The notes beneath the pieces were generated by a model, which was given only the letters and a program-made list of their open reading frames with translations, ran no database searches and was not told the DNA's origin. Below, piece after piece: positions 16,927 to 26,443 of a DNA stretch of 64,000 nt; position 1 is the first letter of the stretch, and every line of letters begins with the position of its first letter. The translations under genes and the position numbers were made by a program. This DNA is from Ochrobactrum sp. RH2CCR150 (GTDB lineage Bacteria > Pseudomonadota > Alphaproteobacteria > Rhizobiales > Rhizobiaceae). Location: contig JACGXE010000006.1 in assembly GCA_014138095.1 (NCBI GenBank), positions 62,001 through 126,000 on the forward strand, written 5' to 3'.

Positions 16927-17952
16927 TCAGCCCACAGGGCGTCCACAGGACTGGCGAACCTGCAAATAGGTCTCGCTGACGATCCGCTGCGCAGCCATTT
17001 CCGGTTCTGCAAGGCGCGAAAGCAGCAATCTGGCCGCATTTTCGCCCACCGTCACCGGGCGTGTCGCGACGGAACTCAGGCGCGGACGTGTCGCCTCGGC
17101 ATCGCTGACATCGTCAAAGCCGATCAACGAAAAATCCTCCCCGATTTTTCGCCCACAATCATAAAGCCCAGCTGACAGACCGAGCGCTATCACATCGTTA
17201 AAGCAGATTGCCGCCGTTGGTTCCGGCCCTTGCTGAAACAGAAGCGGTGCGGCCTTGGCGATTTCCGGCATGGTGCTTGGCAGATGGACGATCAGCTCCG
17301 GGTCCAAGCCCTTCTGCTGCATCGCCTCGCGAAAGCCCTCGACACGCTCGCGATAGGCAGAATGCACCGGCCCATGCACCGCAAAAGCGATAGTCTTGTG
17401 ACCCAGACCGGACAGGTGATTGACCGCCTGCCGCATACCGCCCGCATAATCGACACCGGCATAGTCGATCCTGTCAGTTACATGGCGCAGCACCTGCACG
17501 ACGGGCAGGCCCCAATCGGCAATCTGCTCGATAAATTCCGGCTCGGTTCCCGCCGTCAGCGATACGATCACGCCATCGACGCCATGCTCGCGCATGCGCT
17601 GCATCAACGTGTTCTGATTGGCAAAATTCTCATGACTATTGGCCAGCAGAACAACCATGCCAGCCTCGCCGACAATACTGTCGATGCCGGCCAGAAGCTC
17701 GCCATAAAACGGATTTCCGAGCGTCGGGACAATCACACCGACCGTATTCGAGCGGTCGGCCCGCAAGCTCGCCGCGCCCATATTATAGACGTAGCCAAGT
17801 TCCTGCAGCGCCTTCTCGACCTTCTCCCGCGTCGCGGCTCCGACAAGCGGACTCTTGCGGATGACAAGCGACGCCGTAGCGCGCGAAACATTCGCATGGC
17901 GCGCCACATCAAGAAGCGTAACCCGGCTTTTCTTACGGTCGTCAGTCGGCAT
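16927..17952 (-). CDS. LacI-family transcriptional regulator
   Basis: A 341-aa LacI/GalR regulator. Residues 11-60 hold the DNA-binding helix-turn-helix and hinge helix (VTLLDVARHANVSRATASLVIRKS...ALQELGYVYN), and the rest is a sugar-binding-protein-like effector domain (NTVGVIVPTLGNPFYGELLAGID, GFDDVSDAEATRPRLSSV). The ATG at 17952 has AGGTGAG upstream. It lies upstream of, and in the same direction as, the ABC operon and probably represses it through the palindrome at 16854-16873. Confidence 0.9.
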   Translation of the reverse strand: MPTDDRKKSRVTLLDVARHANVSRATASLVIRKSPLVGAATREKVEKALQELGYVYNMGAASLRADRSNTVGVIVPTLGNPFYGELLAGIDSIVGEAGMVVLLANSHENFANQNTLMQRMREHGVDGVIVSLTAGTEPEFIEQIADWGLPVVQVLRHVTDRIDYAGVDYAGGMRQAVNHLSGLGHKTIAFAVHGPVHSAYRERVEGFREAMQQKGLDPELIVHLPSTMPEIAKAAPLLFQQGPEPTAAICFNDVIALGLSAGLYDCGRKIGEDFSLIGFDDVSDAEATRPRLSSVATRPVTVGENAARLLLSRLAEPEMAAQRIVSETYLQVRQSCGRPVG

Positions 17953-18053
17953 AAAACTCACCTGTCAGTATGAATCCATGTCCCGAAACAGCATCCGAGG
18001 ATACCGCCTGCGGGTCAGATTCGATGCCGGTATATTCAGTACAGACAGATGAG

Positions 18054-18093
18054 ATGGTCAATCCGCAGCGTGAAACACCTGCGGATTGACCAT
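18054..18093. terminator. Hairpin terminator after nrdF
   Basis: A perfect 15-bp inverted repeat (ATGGTCAATCCGCAG / CTGCGGATTGACCAT, 18054-18068 and 18079-18093) with a ten-base loop, 12 bases past the nrdF stop. There is no T-run, so it may need Rho or act mainly as an mRNA 3' stabiliser. Confidence 0.65.
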
Positions 18094-18104
18094 GAATCAG
18101 ACAC

Positions 18105-19121
<1,017 letters not shown>

Positions 19122-21341
19122 TTACAGGGCGCAGGAAACGCAGCCTTGCACCTGCGTCCCTTCAAGCGCCATCTGGCGCAGCCGGATGTAGTAGATCGTC
19201 TTGATGCCCTTCTTCCAGGCATAGATCTGGGCGCGGTTGATGTCGCGGGTTGTGGCCGTATCGCGGAAGAACAAGGTCAAGGACAGGCCCTGATCGACAT
19301 GCTGGGTAGCAGCCGCATAGGTGTCGATGATCTTTTCCGGCCCGATCTCATAGGCGTCCTGATAATAATCGAGATTATCATTGGTCATGAACGCAGCCGG
19401 ATAATAGACGCGACCAATCTTGCCTTCCTTGCGGATTTCGATCTTGGACACAATCGGATGGATCGAAGAGGTGGAATGGTTGATGTAGGAGATCGACCCG
19501 GTCGGCGGCACAGCCTGAAGGTTCTGATTGTAGAGGCCACCCTCCATCACCGCCTTTTTCAGGTCGCGCCAGTCGTCCTGCGTCGGAATCGCGATGCCCG
19601 CTTTCTCGAAAATCTCACGGACTTTCTCGGTCGCTGGCTCCCAAAGCTGATCGGTATATTTGTCGAAATATTCACCCGATGCATATTTGGACTTCTCAAA
19701 ACCGCTAAACGACTTACCCGCTTCGACGGCGATACGGTTCGACGCACGCAATGCGTGATAAGTCACAGTATAGAAATAGATATTCGTGAAATCTACGCCT
19801 TCTTCCGAGCCGTAGAAAATCCGCTCGCGGGCCAGATAGCCATGCAGGTTCATCTGGCCGAGACCGATGGCGTGGCTCTCATCATTGCCGCGCGCGACTG
19901 ACGGCACCGAGCCGATATGGCTCATGTCTGACACCGCCGTCAGTGCACGAATGGAGGTGTCAATGGTCTTTCCGAAATCCGCTGAATCCATCGCGGCTGC
20001 GATGTTGAGCGAACCCAGATTGCACGAAATATCCTTGCCCAGATGCGAATAGGACAGGTCTTCATCAAAGATGCTGGCCTCGCTGACCTGCAGGATTTCC
20101 GAGCACAGATTGCTCATGGTGATGCGCCCGTCGATTGGGTTGGCGCGGTTCACCGTGTCCTCGAACATGATATAGGGATAGCCGGACTCAAACTGGATTT
20201 CCGCCAATACCTGGAAGAACTCACGCGCATTGATCTTCCGTTTGCGGATGCGTGCATCGTCGACCATTTCGCGATACTTTTCCGTGACGGAAATCTCGGT
20301 CAGCGGCAGGCCATAGACCCGCTCCACGTCATAAGGCGAGAAGAGATACATATCCTCATTGTTGCGGGCGAGTTCAAAGGTGATATCCGGGATCACCACA
20401 CCCAGCGACAAGGTTTTGATGCGGATTTTTTCGTCGGCATTCTCGCGCTTGGTGTCGAGGAAGCGCATGATATCGGGATGATGCGCATGCAGATAAACCG
20501 CGCCGGCTCCCTGTCGCGCACCAAGCTGATTGGCGTAGGAGAACGAATCCTCAAGAAGCTTCATCACCGGAATGATGCCCGATGACTGGTTCTGGATCTG
20601 CTTGATCGGCGCGCCGGATTCGCGAATATTCGTCAGGCTCAATGCCACGCCACCACCGCGCTTGGAAAGCTGCAATGCGGAATTGATGGAGCGTCCGATG
20701 GACTCCATATTGTCTTCCACCCGCAGCAGGAAGCAGGACACAAGCTCGCCGCGCTGTTTCTTGCCCGCATTGAGGAATGTTGGCGTTGCGGGCTGATAGC
20801 GACCGGAAATAATCTCATCGACAAGGTCGCGGGCAAGCTGCTCACTGCCGCGCGCCAATGCCAGCGCCACCATGCAGACACGGTCTTCATAGCGCTCCAG
20901 ATAGCGCTTTCCGTCAAAGGTTTTCAGCGTGTAGCTGGTGTAATATTTGAAAGCGCCGAGGAAGGTCGGGAACCGGAATTTCTTGGCATAGGCCTCATCG
21001 AAAAGGTCGCGTACGAAATTGAAGGAGTACTGGTCCAGCACCGCCTGTTCGTAATAGTTTTCGGTCACCAGATAATCGAGTTTCTCCCGCAGATTATGGA
21101 AGAAGACCGTGTTCTGGTTGACGTGCTGAAGGAAATATTGCTGCGCAGCCTGCCGGTCACGATCAAGCTGGATCTTGCCTTCATCATCATAGAGATTGAG
21201 CATCGCGTTCAGCGCATGATAGTCCAACCCATCGGTAGATTTGACGGGCTTGGGGCTGTTCGACGCCGCCGCTTGCGGCGCGTCCTGCGTGACCGACTCT
21301 GCGTCGCGCTCGCGGATCAGGGTTGTGTCTGCCGTGTCCAA
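19122..21341 (-). CDS. nrdE: Class Ib ribonucleotide reductase, alpha subunit
   Basis: A 739-aa NrdE, the catalytic subunit reducing ribonucleoside diphosphates. It contains [20 protein letters not shown] with the active-site Cys, the loop NLCSEILQ with the second and catalytic residues, [18 protein letters not shown], and ends GCVSCAL with the C-terminal CxxC that takes electrons from NrdH. The TTG at 21341 overlaps the end of nrdI by 25 bases. The N-terminal 35 residues are low-complexity and longer than in a typical NrdE, so the true start may be further in. Confidence 0.94.
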   Translation of the reverse strand: MDTADTTLIRERDAESVTQDAPQAAASNSPKPVKSTDGLDYHALNAMLNLYDDEGKIQLDRDRQAAQQYFLQHVNQNTVFFHNLREKLDYLVTENYYEQAVLDQYSFNFVRDLFDEAYAKKFRFPTFLGAFKYYTSYTLKTFDGKRYLERYEDRVCMVALALARGSEQLARDLVDEIISGRYQPATPTFLNAGKKQRGELVSCFLLRVEDNMESIGRSINSALQLSKRGGGVALSLTNIRESGAPIKQIQNQSSGIIPVMKLLEDSFSYANQLGARQGAGAVYLHAHHPDIMRFLDTKRENADEKIRIKTLSLGVVIPDITFELARNNEDMYLFSPYDVERVYGLPLTEISVTEKYREMVDDARIRKRKINAREFFQVLAEIQFESGYPYIMFEDTVNRANPIDGRITMSNLCSEILQVSEASIFDEDLSYSHLGKDISCNLGSLNIAAAMDSADFGKTIDTSIRALTAVSDMSHIGSVPSVARGNDESHAIGLGQMNLHGYLARERIFYGSEEGVDFTNIYFYTVTYHALRASNRIAVEAGKSFSGFEKSKYASGEYFDKYTDQLWEPATEKVREIFEKAGIAIPTQDDWRDLKKAVMEGGLYNQNLQAVPPTGSISYINHSTSSIHPIVSKIEIRKEGKIGRVYYPAAFMTNDNLDYYQDAYEIGPEKIIDTYAAATQHVDQGLSLTLFFRDTATTRDINRAQIYAWKKGIKTIYYIRLRQMALEGTQVQGCVSCAL

Positions 21342-21751
21342 AATCGTTCCATCCCGTTCCTGACATTGCCAATGTCTTCATCTGTTCCCAAAAGCTCGAA
21401 GCGATAGAGATAGGGAACCTGACATTTGGCAGAGATTATTTTGCCGGCTATGCCGAAAGCTTCGCCGAAATTGCTGTTGCCCGCGGCAATCACGCCGCGG
21501 ATGAGCGAGCGATTGCCCGCATTGTTGAGAAAGCGGATGACAGGCTTTGGCACAGCCCCCTTGGTTCCGCCGCCGCCATAGCTTGGCGTCATGAGCACGA
21601 ATGGTTCGTCTATCTGCAACGGGCTCGATTCTTCCTCATCCCGTTGCAGGACGGGAATGCGCCTTGCGCGCATTCCAAGCCGCTCGACGAAACGATGCGT
21701 GTTTTCGGAGCGACTGGAGAAATAGACAAGGAGACCCATGGCGGAGCTCAT
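21317..21751 (-). CDS. nrdI: NrdI flavodoxin-like activator
   Basis: A 144-aa NrdI, the flavodoxin-like FMN protein that supplies the oxidant for assembling the Mn-tyrosyl radical cofactor of NrdF. The FMN phosphate loop is [17 protein letters not shown], followed by MTPSYGGGG and [15 protein letters not shown] second ATG at 21739 is an alternative start; neither has a strong ribosome-binding site, which fits coupling to nrdH 13 bases upstream. Confidence 0.93.
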   Translation of the reverse strand: MSSAMGLLVYFSSRSENTHRFVERLGMRARRIPVLQRDEEESSPLQIDEPFVLMTPSYGGGGTKGAVPKPVIRFLNNAGNRSLIRGVIAAGNSNFGEAFGIAGKIISAKCQVPYLYRFELLGTDEDIGNVRNGMERFWTRQTQP

Positions 21752-21764
21752 GACAGTGCCACGG

Positions 21765-21986
21765 TCACGAAAGACCGTTGATCATATCCGGACGGAAGCC
21801 GGCCCAGTGGGTTTCTCCGGCGACAACGACCGGCACCTGACGGTAGCCCAGCCCCGTGACGAGATCGTAAGCGGCCATATCTGCAGAAATGTCGATGACC
21901 TGATAATCGATCCCCTGACGGTCGAGGGCACGGGTGGTTGCAGTGCACTGGACGCAAGCTGGTTTGCTATAGACGGTGACGTTCAT
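21765..21986 (-). CDS. nrdH: NrdH glutaredoxin-like redox protein
   Basis: A 73-aa NrdH, the electron donor to class Ib ribonucleotide reductase. It shows the redox motif CVQC at residues 11-14 and the NrdH-specific C-terminal WAGFRPDMI. The ATG at 21986 follows GAGGAAGAA and matches the family length; the frame is open to 22070 but that extension has no homology. First gene of the operon behind a long leader containing the cobalamin riboswitch. Confidence 0.93.
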   Translation of the reverse strand: MNVTVYSKPACVQCTATTRALDRQGIDYQVIDISADMAAYDLVTGLGYRQVPVVVAGETHWAGFRPDMINGLS

Positions 21987-22063
21987 TTCTTCCTCACTGG
22001 ATTGGGCACAGATTGCCTGAAACGCAATTGCCGTATCGGGACAGATGCGCATGAGAGATCGTT

Positions 22064-22082
22064 CGCGCATGGAACATGCGCG
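22064..22082 (-). other. Hairpin in the nrdHIEF leader
   Basis: A perfect 8-bp stem (CGCGCATG / CATGCGCG) with a three-base loop, between the riboswitch and nrdH, 78 bases before the nrdH start. It lacks a T-run. It could be part of an expression platform or a Rho-related structure; this role is not shown by the sequence alone. Confidence 0.4.
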
Positions 22083-22320
22083 TTAAGGCGAACAAAATCG
22101 GGGAACAGTCAGCGATGCCTGGACACCACTGAACCGCGCAAAATCACCTCTGGAAGGGTGGGCCTGAACTGAGAGAACAATACAAACTAGACAATGTGTC
22201 AGACATGGACTTCACCCCGAAGCTTGTGAGCGGGCATTCGGAGTAGCAATCGGCAAGAAGCACATCTCGCCTCAATGATTGCACACCAACCGGACACCCC
22301 GCCCGTGGACGTTCATTGCT

Positions 22321-22505
22321 CAAGGCAGGTCTCCTGGCTCACGGGTCAGCGCTCTTGTCGGTCTTCCCAGCTTACGCCAGTGACGTGATCAACAAGAACT
22401 CACCGCTTACAGTTGCGGGGGCAGCTTCGGCTTCGTCTCAACCTTCATGGCGGCGACTCACCGAATTCCCTCTTAGCTTTCGACTCATCGAATCGAAAGA
22501 ACCTA
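22321..22505 (-). ncRNA. Cobalamin riboswitch in the nrdHIEF leader
   Basis: Read on the minus strand, the leader has the conserved cobalamin-riboswitch elements in order: AAGAGGGAATTCGGTGAG (22476-22459), the B12-box core GCTGCCCCCGCAACTGTAAG (22424-22405), CACTG followed by GGGAAG, and the closing GAGCCAGGAGACCTGCC (22338-22322). About 330 bases separate it from the nrdH start. Known family members bind adenosyl- or methylcobalamin and shut off downstream genes. Here the target is a B12-independent ribonucleotide reductase, so it should be off when B12 is plentiful. Confidence 0.93.
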
Positions 22506-22507
22506 GA

Positions 22508-22554
22508 ACACTATATATAGTAGCCGAAGTTAAAAGACCGTCAACGGATAGTTG
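22508..22554 (-). promoter_or_regulatory. nrd promoter with NrdR box
   Basis: The sequence ACACTATATATAGTA at 22508-22522 closely matches the NrdR box, the 16-bp AT-rich palindrome bound by the deoxynucleotide-sensing repressor NrdR. On the minus strand TTGACG (22544-22539) lies 17 bases before ACTATA, so the box covers the -10. A weaker palindrome, CAAC-N5-GTTG at 22542-22554, lies about three helical turns away centre to centre and could be the second box of a pair. Transcription would begin just ahead of the riboswitch. Confidence 0.8.
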
Positions 22555-22617
22555 GTGAAAAGCGAAAAATCAGCGATCCATTTTGTAATGGCTGTGAAGA
22601 ACGTGGATAACCGGACT

Positions 22618-23448
22618 TCATCGCGCCGGTTTGATCGGCTTCGGGCGAAATTCCGGCTTCAGGGCCTTGAGCGCCATACGATCCACGATTCGCGGCGCGA
22701 TCAGCTTGAGCCAGCGCCCCAATCGCATTTGCCGCGTCATCAATACCTCGCGTTTGCGCCTCTGCAAACCATCGAGCATGAGACGCACCGCTTCTTCCAC
22801 CGACATCATGTCGTCTTCGCGCACGCCACTGGTTCCCAGCGCTTCACCGCTGGCGCCATAACCGACCTTGCGAATATCTGTCTTCACGACCCCCGGATAA
22901 ACAATCGTCACGGAAATACCGCTGGGCTCCAGTTCCGAACGAAGTGCTTCGCAAAATCCGGAAAGCGCGAACTTTGTCCCGCTATAGGCCGAGCGTCCCG
23001 GCACGCCGATCAAGCCCGCGACAGACGAGACCACCCCAATCCGCCCTTTGGTCCTTGCAAGGTGCGGAAGTGCGGCATGGATCGGCCAGATGCTGCCAAA
23101 ATAGTTCAGCTCCATCAGATCGTGCATCCAGTGCAGATCTTCCGGTTTGATCTCCGCAAAATTGGCGTGGGCCGACATACCCGCGTTAACGATCAGCGTG
23201 TCGATCCGACCGAAGGCCGATCCCGCTTTGTCGATCAAAGCAATGCAGGCATTGCGATCTGTAACATCGGTCGGCACAACCAGCACTGTGCTGCCCTCAA
23301 GCCGCAATTCTGTTGCCAGTTTTTCAAGCTTTTCGACATTACGCGCCGCCAGCACAAGGGCAGCCTCTGCGTGATCGCGATGCGCTATCTGACGTGCCGT
23401 TTCTGCTCCGATACCGTCTGACGCGCCCGTTATAATCGTTACATCCAT
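22618..23448 (-). CDS. Short-chain dehydrogenase/reductase
   Basis: A 276-aa SDR with TGASDGIG at residues 7-14, NAGMS near 88, and the catalytic set SSVAGLIG...YSGTKFAL near 140-160. The C-terminal extension (RQMRLGRWLKLIAPRIVDRMALKAL) is amphipathic and may touch the membrane, as in several lipid-active SDRs. The ATG at 23448 has GTAGGGAG upstream; the frame extends to 23523 without support. It ends 75 bases before the nrd promoter. Substrate unknown. Confidence 0.87.
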   Translation of the reverse strand: MDVTIITGASDGIGAETARQIAHRDHAEAALVLAARNVEKLEKLATELRLEGSTVLVVPTDVTDRNACIALIDKAGSAFGRIDTLIVNAGMSAHANFAEIKPEDLHWMHDLMELNYFGSIWPIHAALPHLARTKGRIGVVSSVAGLIGVPGRSAYSGTKFALSGFCEALRSELEPSGISVTIVYPGVVKTDIRKVGYGASGEALGTSGVREDDMMSVEEAVRLMLDGLQRRKREVLMTRQMRLGRWLKLIAPRIVDRMALKALKPEFRPKPIKPAR

Positions 23449-23568
23449 GTCGGTCTCCCTACCGATAAGATGTACGATTATGCCGCCGAAAGCGGCCAGC
23501 TGAAACAAGCCATTTTGACACAATCACAGTTTTGAGAATCTGGCACCAGATTGTTTGCCGCCTAACGG

Positions 23569-25293
23569 TCAGTTAACTTGTGCCGCGTGCAATTGCTGAT
23601 AGCGGCCGCCCGAACGAGCCACCAGTTCATCGTGAACGCCCTGTTCGATAATCCGGCCTTCTTCCACCACGACAATCCGGTCTGCATTGACGATAGTTGC
23701 GAGCCGGTGTGCGATGACCAGAGTGGTGCGCCCCTGCGAAAGATCGGCGAGGGATTGCTGGATTGCGCGTTCAGTTTCGGTATCCAGCGCCGAGGTCGCT
23801 TCATCGAGAATCAGGATCGGCGGGTTTTTCAGGAAAATACGCGCGATCGCCAGACGCTGCTTCTGGCCACCCGAAAGCTTGACGCCGCGTTCACCCACAA
23901 CCGTATCCAAACCGGCAGGCAAGGCGGCAATCACATCATCAAGACGGGCACGCCGCGCTGCTTCGAGGATTTCCTGCTCCGATGCCTCCAGCCTGCCATA
24001 AGCGATATTGTCGCGGATCGTTCCCGCAAACAGGAAGACATCCTGGCTGACAATACCGATATTGGACCGCAGGGACTTGAGCGTCATATCGCGAATATCG
24101 ATGCCATCGATGCTGATCGCGCCCTCCGTCACTTCATAAAAGCGCGGCAGCAGCGAACAGATCGTCGTCTTGCCCGCGCCAGACGAGCCGACAAAGGCGA
24201 CCGTTTCACCAGCGCGAATGGACAGGGTCAGATGGGCGAGCAGCGGCTTTTCCGAACGGTAACCGAAGCTGACGTCTTTATATTCTATATCGCCATGCAA
24301 ACGCTGCACCGCAACGGCCTGCGGCCTGTCGGCAATATCCGGCTCCGTATCGAGAAAGGCCGAATAGCGTTGGAAACCGGCAATGCCCTTCGGATAGCTT
24401 TCGATAATCGAATTGATCTTCTCGATGGGACGGAAGAAGACGCCGATGAGCAGCAGGAAACCGACGAAGCCACCTTCCGTCAGCTGGCCGCGCACGACGA
24501 ACCAGGCGCCTGCCAGCATGACGATAATCTGGACAAAGCGCATCGAGAGATAAGACAGCGACATCGAAGCCGCCATGATCTTGTAGGCCCGCAATTTGGT
24601 GGTCAGATAGTTACGATTGCTTTCGGCAAACAGCTTGCGCTCGTGGTCCTCATTGGTGAAGGCCTGTACCACGCGAATGCCGCCAACATTTTCCTCGATA
24701 CGCGCATTGAACTCGCCGACACGGCCATAAAGTGCATGCCAGTTCGAGGTCATCCGGCTGCCATAGCGGATGCTCACAATCGCCGTCAGCGGGACGACCA
24801 GCGCCGTGATCAGCGCCAGCGGCACGTGAATCCAGAGCATCAAAGCGAAAGCGCCAATCAGGGTCATGACGGCGATGAACAGATCTTCGGGGCCGTGATG
24901 TGCCACTTCGCCGATCTCTTCCAGATCCTTGGTCAGCTTGGCGACCAGATGCCCGGTCTTCTGATCATCGAAGAAGCGGAACGACAGTTTTTGCAGATGG
25001 TCGAATGCCTTGCGCCGCATCTCGGTTTCGATCTTGATCCCGAGCATATGGCCCCAATAGGTCACGATGACCTGCAAACCGGCATTGAGGAGATAGATCA
25101 GAAACAGCCCTGCAACCGCAAGCGCAATCAGCCCCAGCTGATTGGTCGGCAGCAGTCGGTCGATGAACAGCGTCACCGCAACCGGAAAGGCAAGCTCCAG
25201 CAGGCCGGCAACGACGGCACTTGAGAAATCAAGCGCAAACAAGCTCTTGTGCGGTTCATAATAGGCAGCAAAGCGCTTCAGCAAACTATTCAT
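23569..25293 (-). CDS. ABC exporter, fused permease-ATPase
   Basis: A 574-aa half-transporter of the MsbA/lipid A type: an N-terminal domain of about six membrane helices (residues 15-300), then a nucleotide-binding domain with Walker A GSSGAGKTT, signature [13 protein letters not shown], Walker [13 protein letters not shown] and the H-loop in VIAHRLATI. It would work as a homodimer exporting a lipid or hydrophobic compound. No partner gene or substrate clue is next to it. Confidence 0.9.
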   Translation of the reverse strand: MNSLLKRFAAYYEPHKSLFALDFSSAVVAGLLELAFPVAVTLFIDRLLPTNQLGLIALAVAGLFLIYLLNAGLQVIVTYWGHMLGIKIETEMRRKAFDHLQKLSFRFFDDQKTGHLVAKLTKDLEEIGEVAHHGPEDLFIAVMTLIGAFALMLWIHVPLALITALVVPLTAIVSIRYGSRMTSNWHALYGRVGEFNARIEENVGGIRVVQAFTNEDHERKLFAESNRNYLTTKLRAYKIMAASMSLSYLSMRFVQIIVMLAGAWFVVRGQLTEGGFVGFLLLIGVFFRPIEKINSIIESYPKGIAGFQRYSAFLDTEPDIADRPQAVAVQRLHGDIEYKDVSFGYRSEKPLLAHLTLSIRAGETVAFVGSSGAGKTTICSLLPRFYEVTEGAISIDGIDIRDMTLKSLRSNIGIVSQDVFLFAGTIRDNIAYGRLEASEQEILEAARRARLDDVIAALPAGLDTVVGERGVKLSGGQKQRLAIARIFLKNPPILILDEATSALDTETERAIQQSLADLSQGRTTLVIAHRLATIVNADRIVVVEEGRIIEQGVHDELVARSGGRYQQLHAAQVN

Positions 25294-25460
25294 CGAAATC
25301 CCGGCTTACACTTTTGGGGCGGCGTTCAAAGAGGTCTGAACACGCACCCATCCCTAACGCCTGTTAGCAAGTTTTTGAACTATGTGGCGTTTATTTTCTC
25401 ATTATTCGGCCGGATCAACCGATTTGTGATCATTTAACTCAACTTTAAGACCGCCGACCG

Positions 25461-26342
25461 CTAAAGATTCGGCAAAAGGCTCATCAGATTCTCGATCAGC
25501 GGCGAGTGATTGCTCTTCATGGAGGCGAGCGCCAGGCGTGCTGAAAGCGGTTCACCTTCAATTGGTCGGTAGGCCACACCGGCGAGCCTGATCTGGGCAA
25601 TCGCGGCTGGCACGATCGAAACACCAAGGTCGGCAGCGACCAGATTCACGACCGATGGCATTTGCGGCGCTTCCTGCGCTACGATCATTTCAAAACCGGC
25701 GTCACGGCAGGCCGCAACCACATCGTCATAAAGGCTGAGGCCAACAATACGCGGAAACATCACAAAGGCCTCGTTGGCAAGCGCTGAAACCGGCAAAGTC
25801 TCATGGGCTGCCAGCGGATGATGGCTCGGCAAGGCGATCAGCATCGGCTCATCGGCCAAGCGCTTCATCCGCACATCCTTGGGATTTTCCAGACCGGGGC
25901 GGATGAAAGCTGCATCCACTTCGCCGCGCACAAGCTTGTCCATCAGGAGACTGGTGTTCATTTCGGTCAGTGTCAGTCGCACCTCCGGCCAACGGGCACG
26001 AAACTGCCGGATCGTGCCGCTGACCACCGGATTGAAAGCCGAGGACGCCGTGAAGCCCAAGGCCAGACGTCCTGTCTCGCCGCGCGCCGCACTTTGCGCG
26101 GCAAGCCTGGCTTTTTCCGCCGCAGCGACCGCCGCTTTTGCTTCCTCACGAAAGGCCGTACCTGCTGCCGTCAACTCCGCACCGTGGGGAACACGATGGA
26201 AGAGAGCGACGCCGATCTCATTCTCCAGATCGCGGATCTGCTGGCTCAATGGCGGCTGACCGATCCCGAGATTTGCCGCTGCGCGCGTAAAGTTGCCCTC
26301 ATCGGCGACAGCGAGGAAATATCTAAGGTGGCGCAGTTCCAT
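25461..26342 (-). CDS. LysR-family transcriptional regulator
   Basis: A 293-aa LysR regulator starting MELRHLRYFLAVADEGNFTRAAANLGIGQPPLSQQIRDLE, a classic N-terminal helix-turn-helix, with a C-terminal effector domain. Divergent from the MFS gene across about 100 bases, which makes that transporter its likely target. The ATG at 26342 is preferred over one four codons upstream because it gives the standard MELRHLRYF start. Confidence 0.9.
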   Translation of the reverse strand: MELRHLRYFLAVADEGNFTRAAANLGIGQPPLSQQIRDLENEIGVALFHRVPHGAELTAAGTAFREEAKAAVAAAEKARLAAQSAARGETGRLALGFTASSAFNPVVSGTIRQFRARWPEVRLTLTEMNTSLLMDKLVRGEVDAAFIRPGLENPKDVRMKRLADEPMLIALPSHHPLAAHETLPVSALANEAFVMFPRIVGLSLYDDVVAACRDAGFEMIVAQEAPQMPSVVNLVAADLGVSIVPAAIAQIRLAGVAYRPIEGEPLSARLALASMKSNHSPLIENLMSLLPNL

Positions 26343-26443
26343 CGGTATATCCAAAACCTATCACAATCGTCTGTTCCATATATTAGACAAATGATGTGCT
26401 TTTGACTAGATCAAGGCTCGGGAGGATTTGAAAAGGCAAAGTC

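Noticed and set aside
18054-18093. The 15-bp inverted repeat as an operator for the LacI gene
   Set aside because: It sits 12 bases after the nrdF stop with a ten-base loop, lacks a CG-centred operator form and is 100 bases from the LacI start; an RNA hairpin is more likely.
22316-22558. 80-codon plus-strand open frame across the riboswitch
   Set aside because: It overlaps the structured RNA in antisense and shows no protein features.
23578-25224. 548-codon open frame antisense to the ABC exporter
   Set aside because: Rich in His, Arg, Gln and Asp as expected for a shadow frame; the minus strand encodes an unmistakable ABC exporter.
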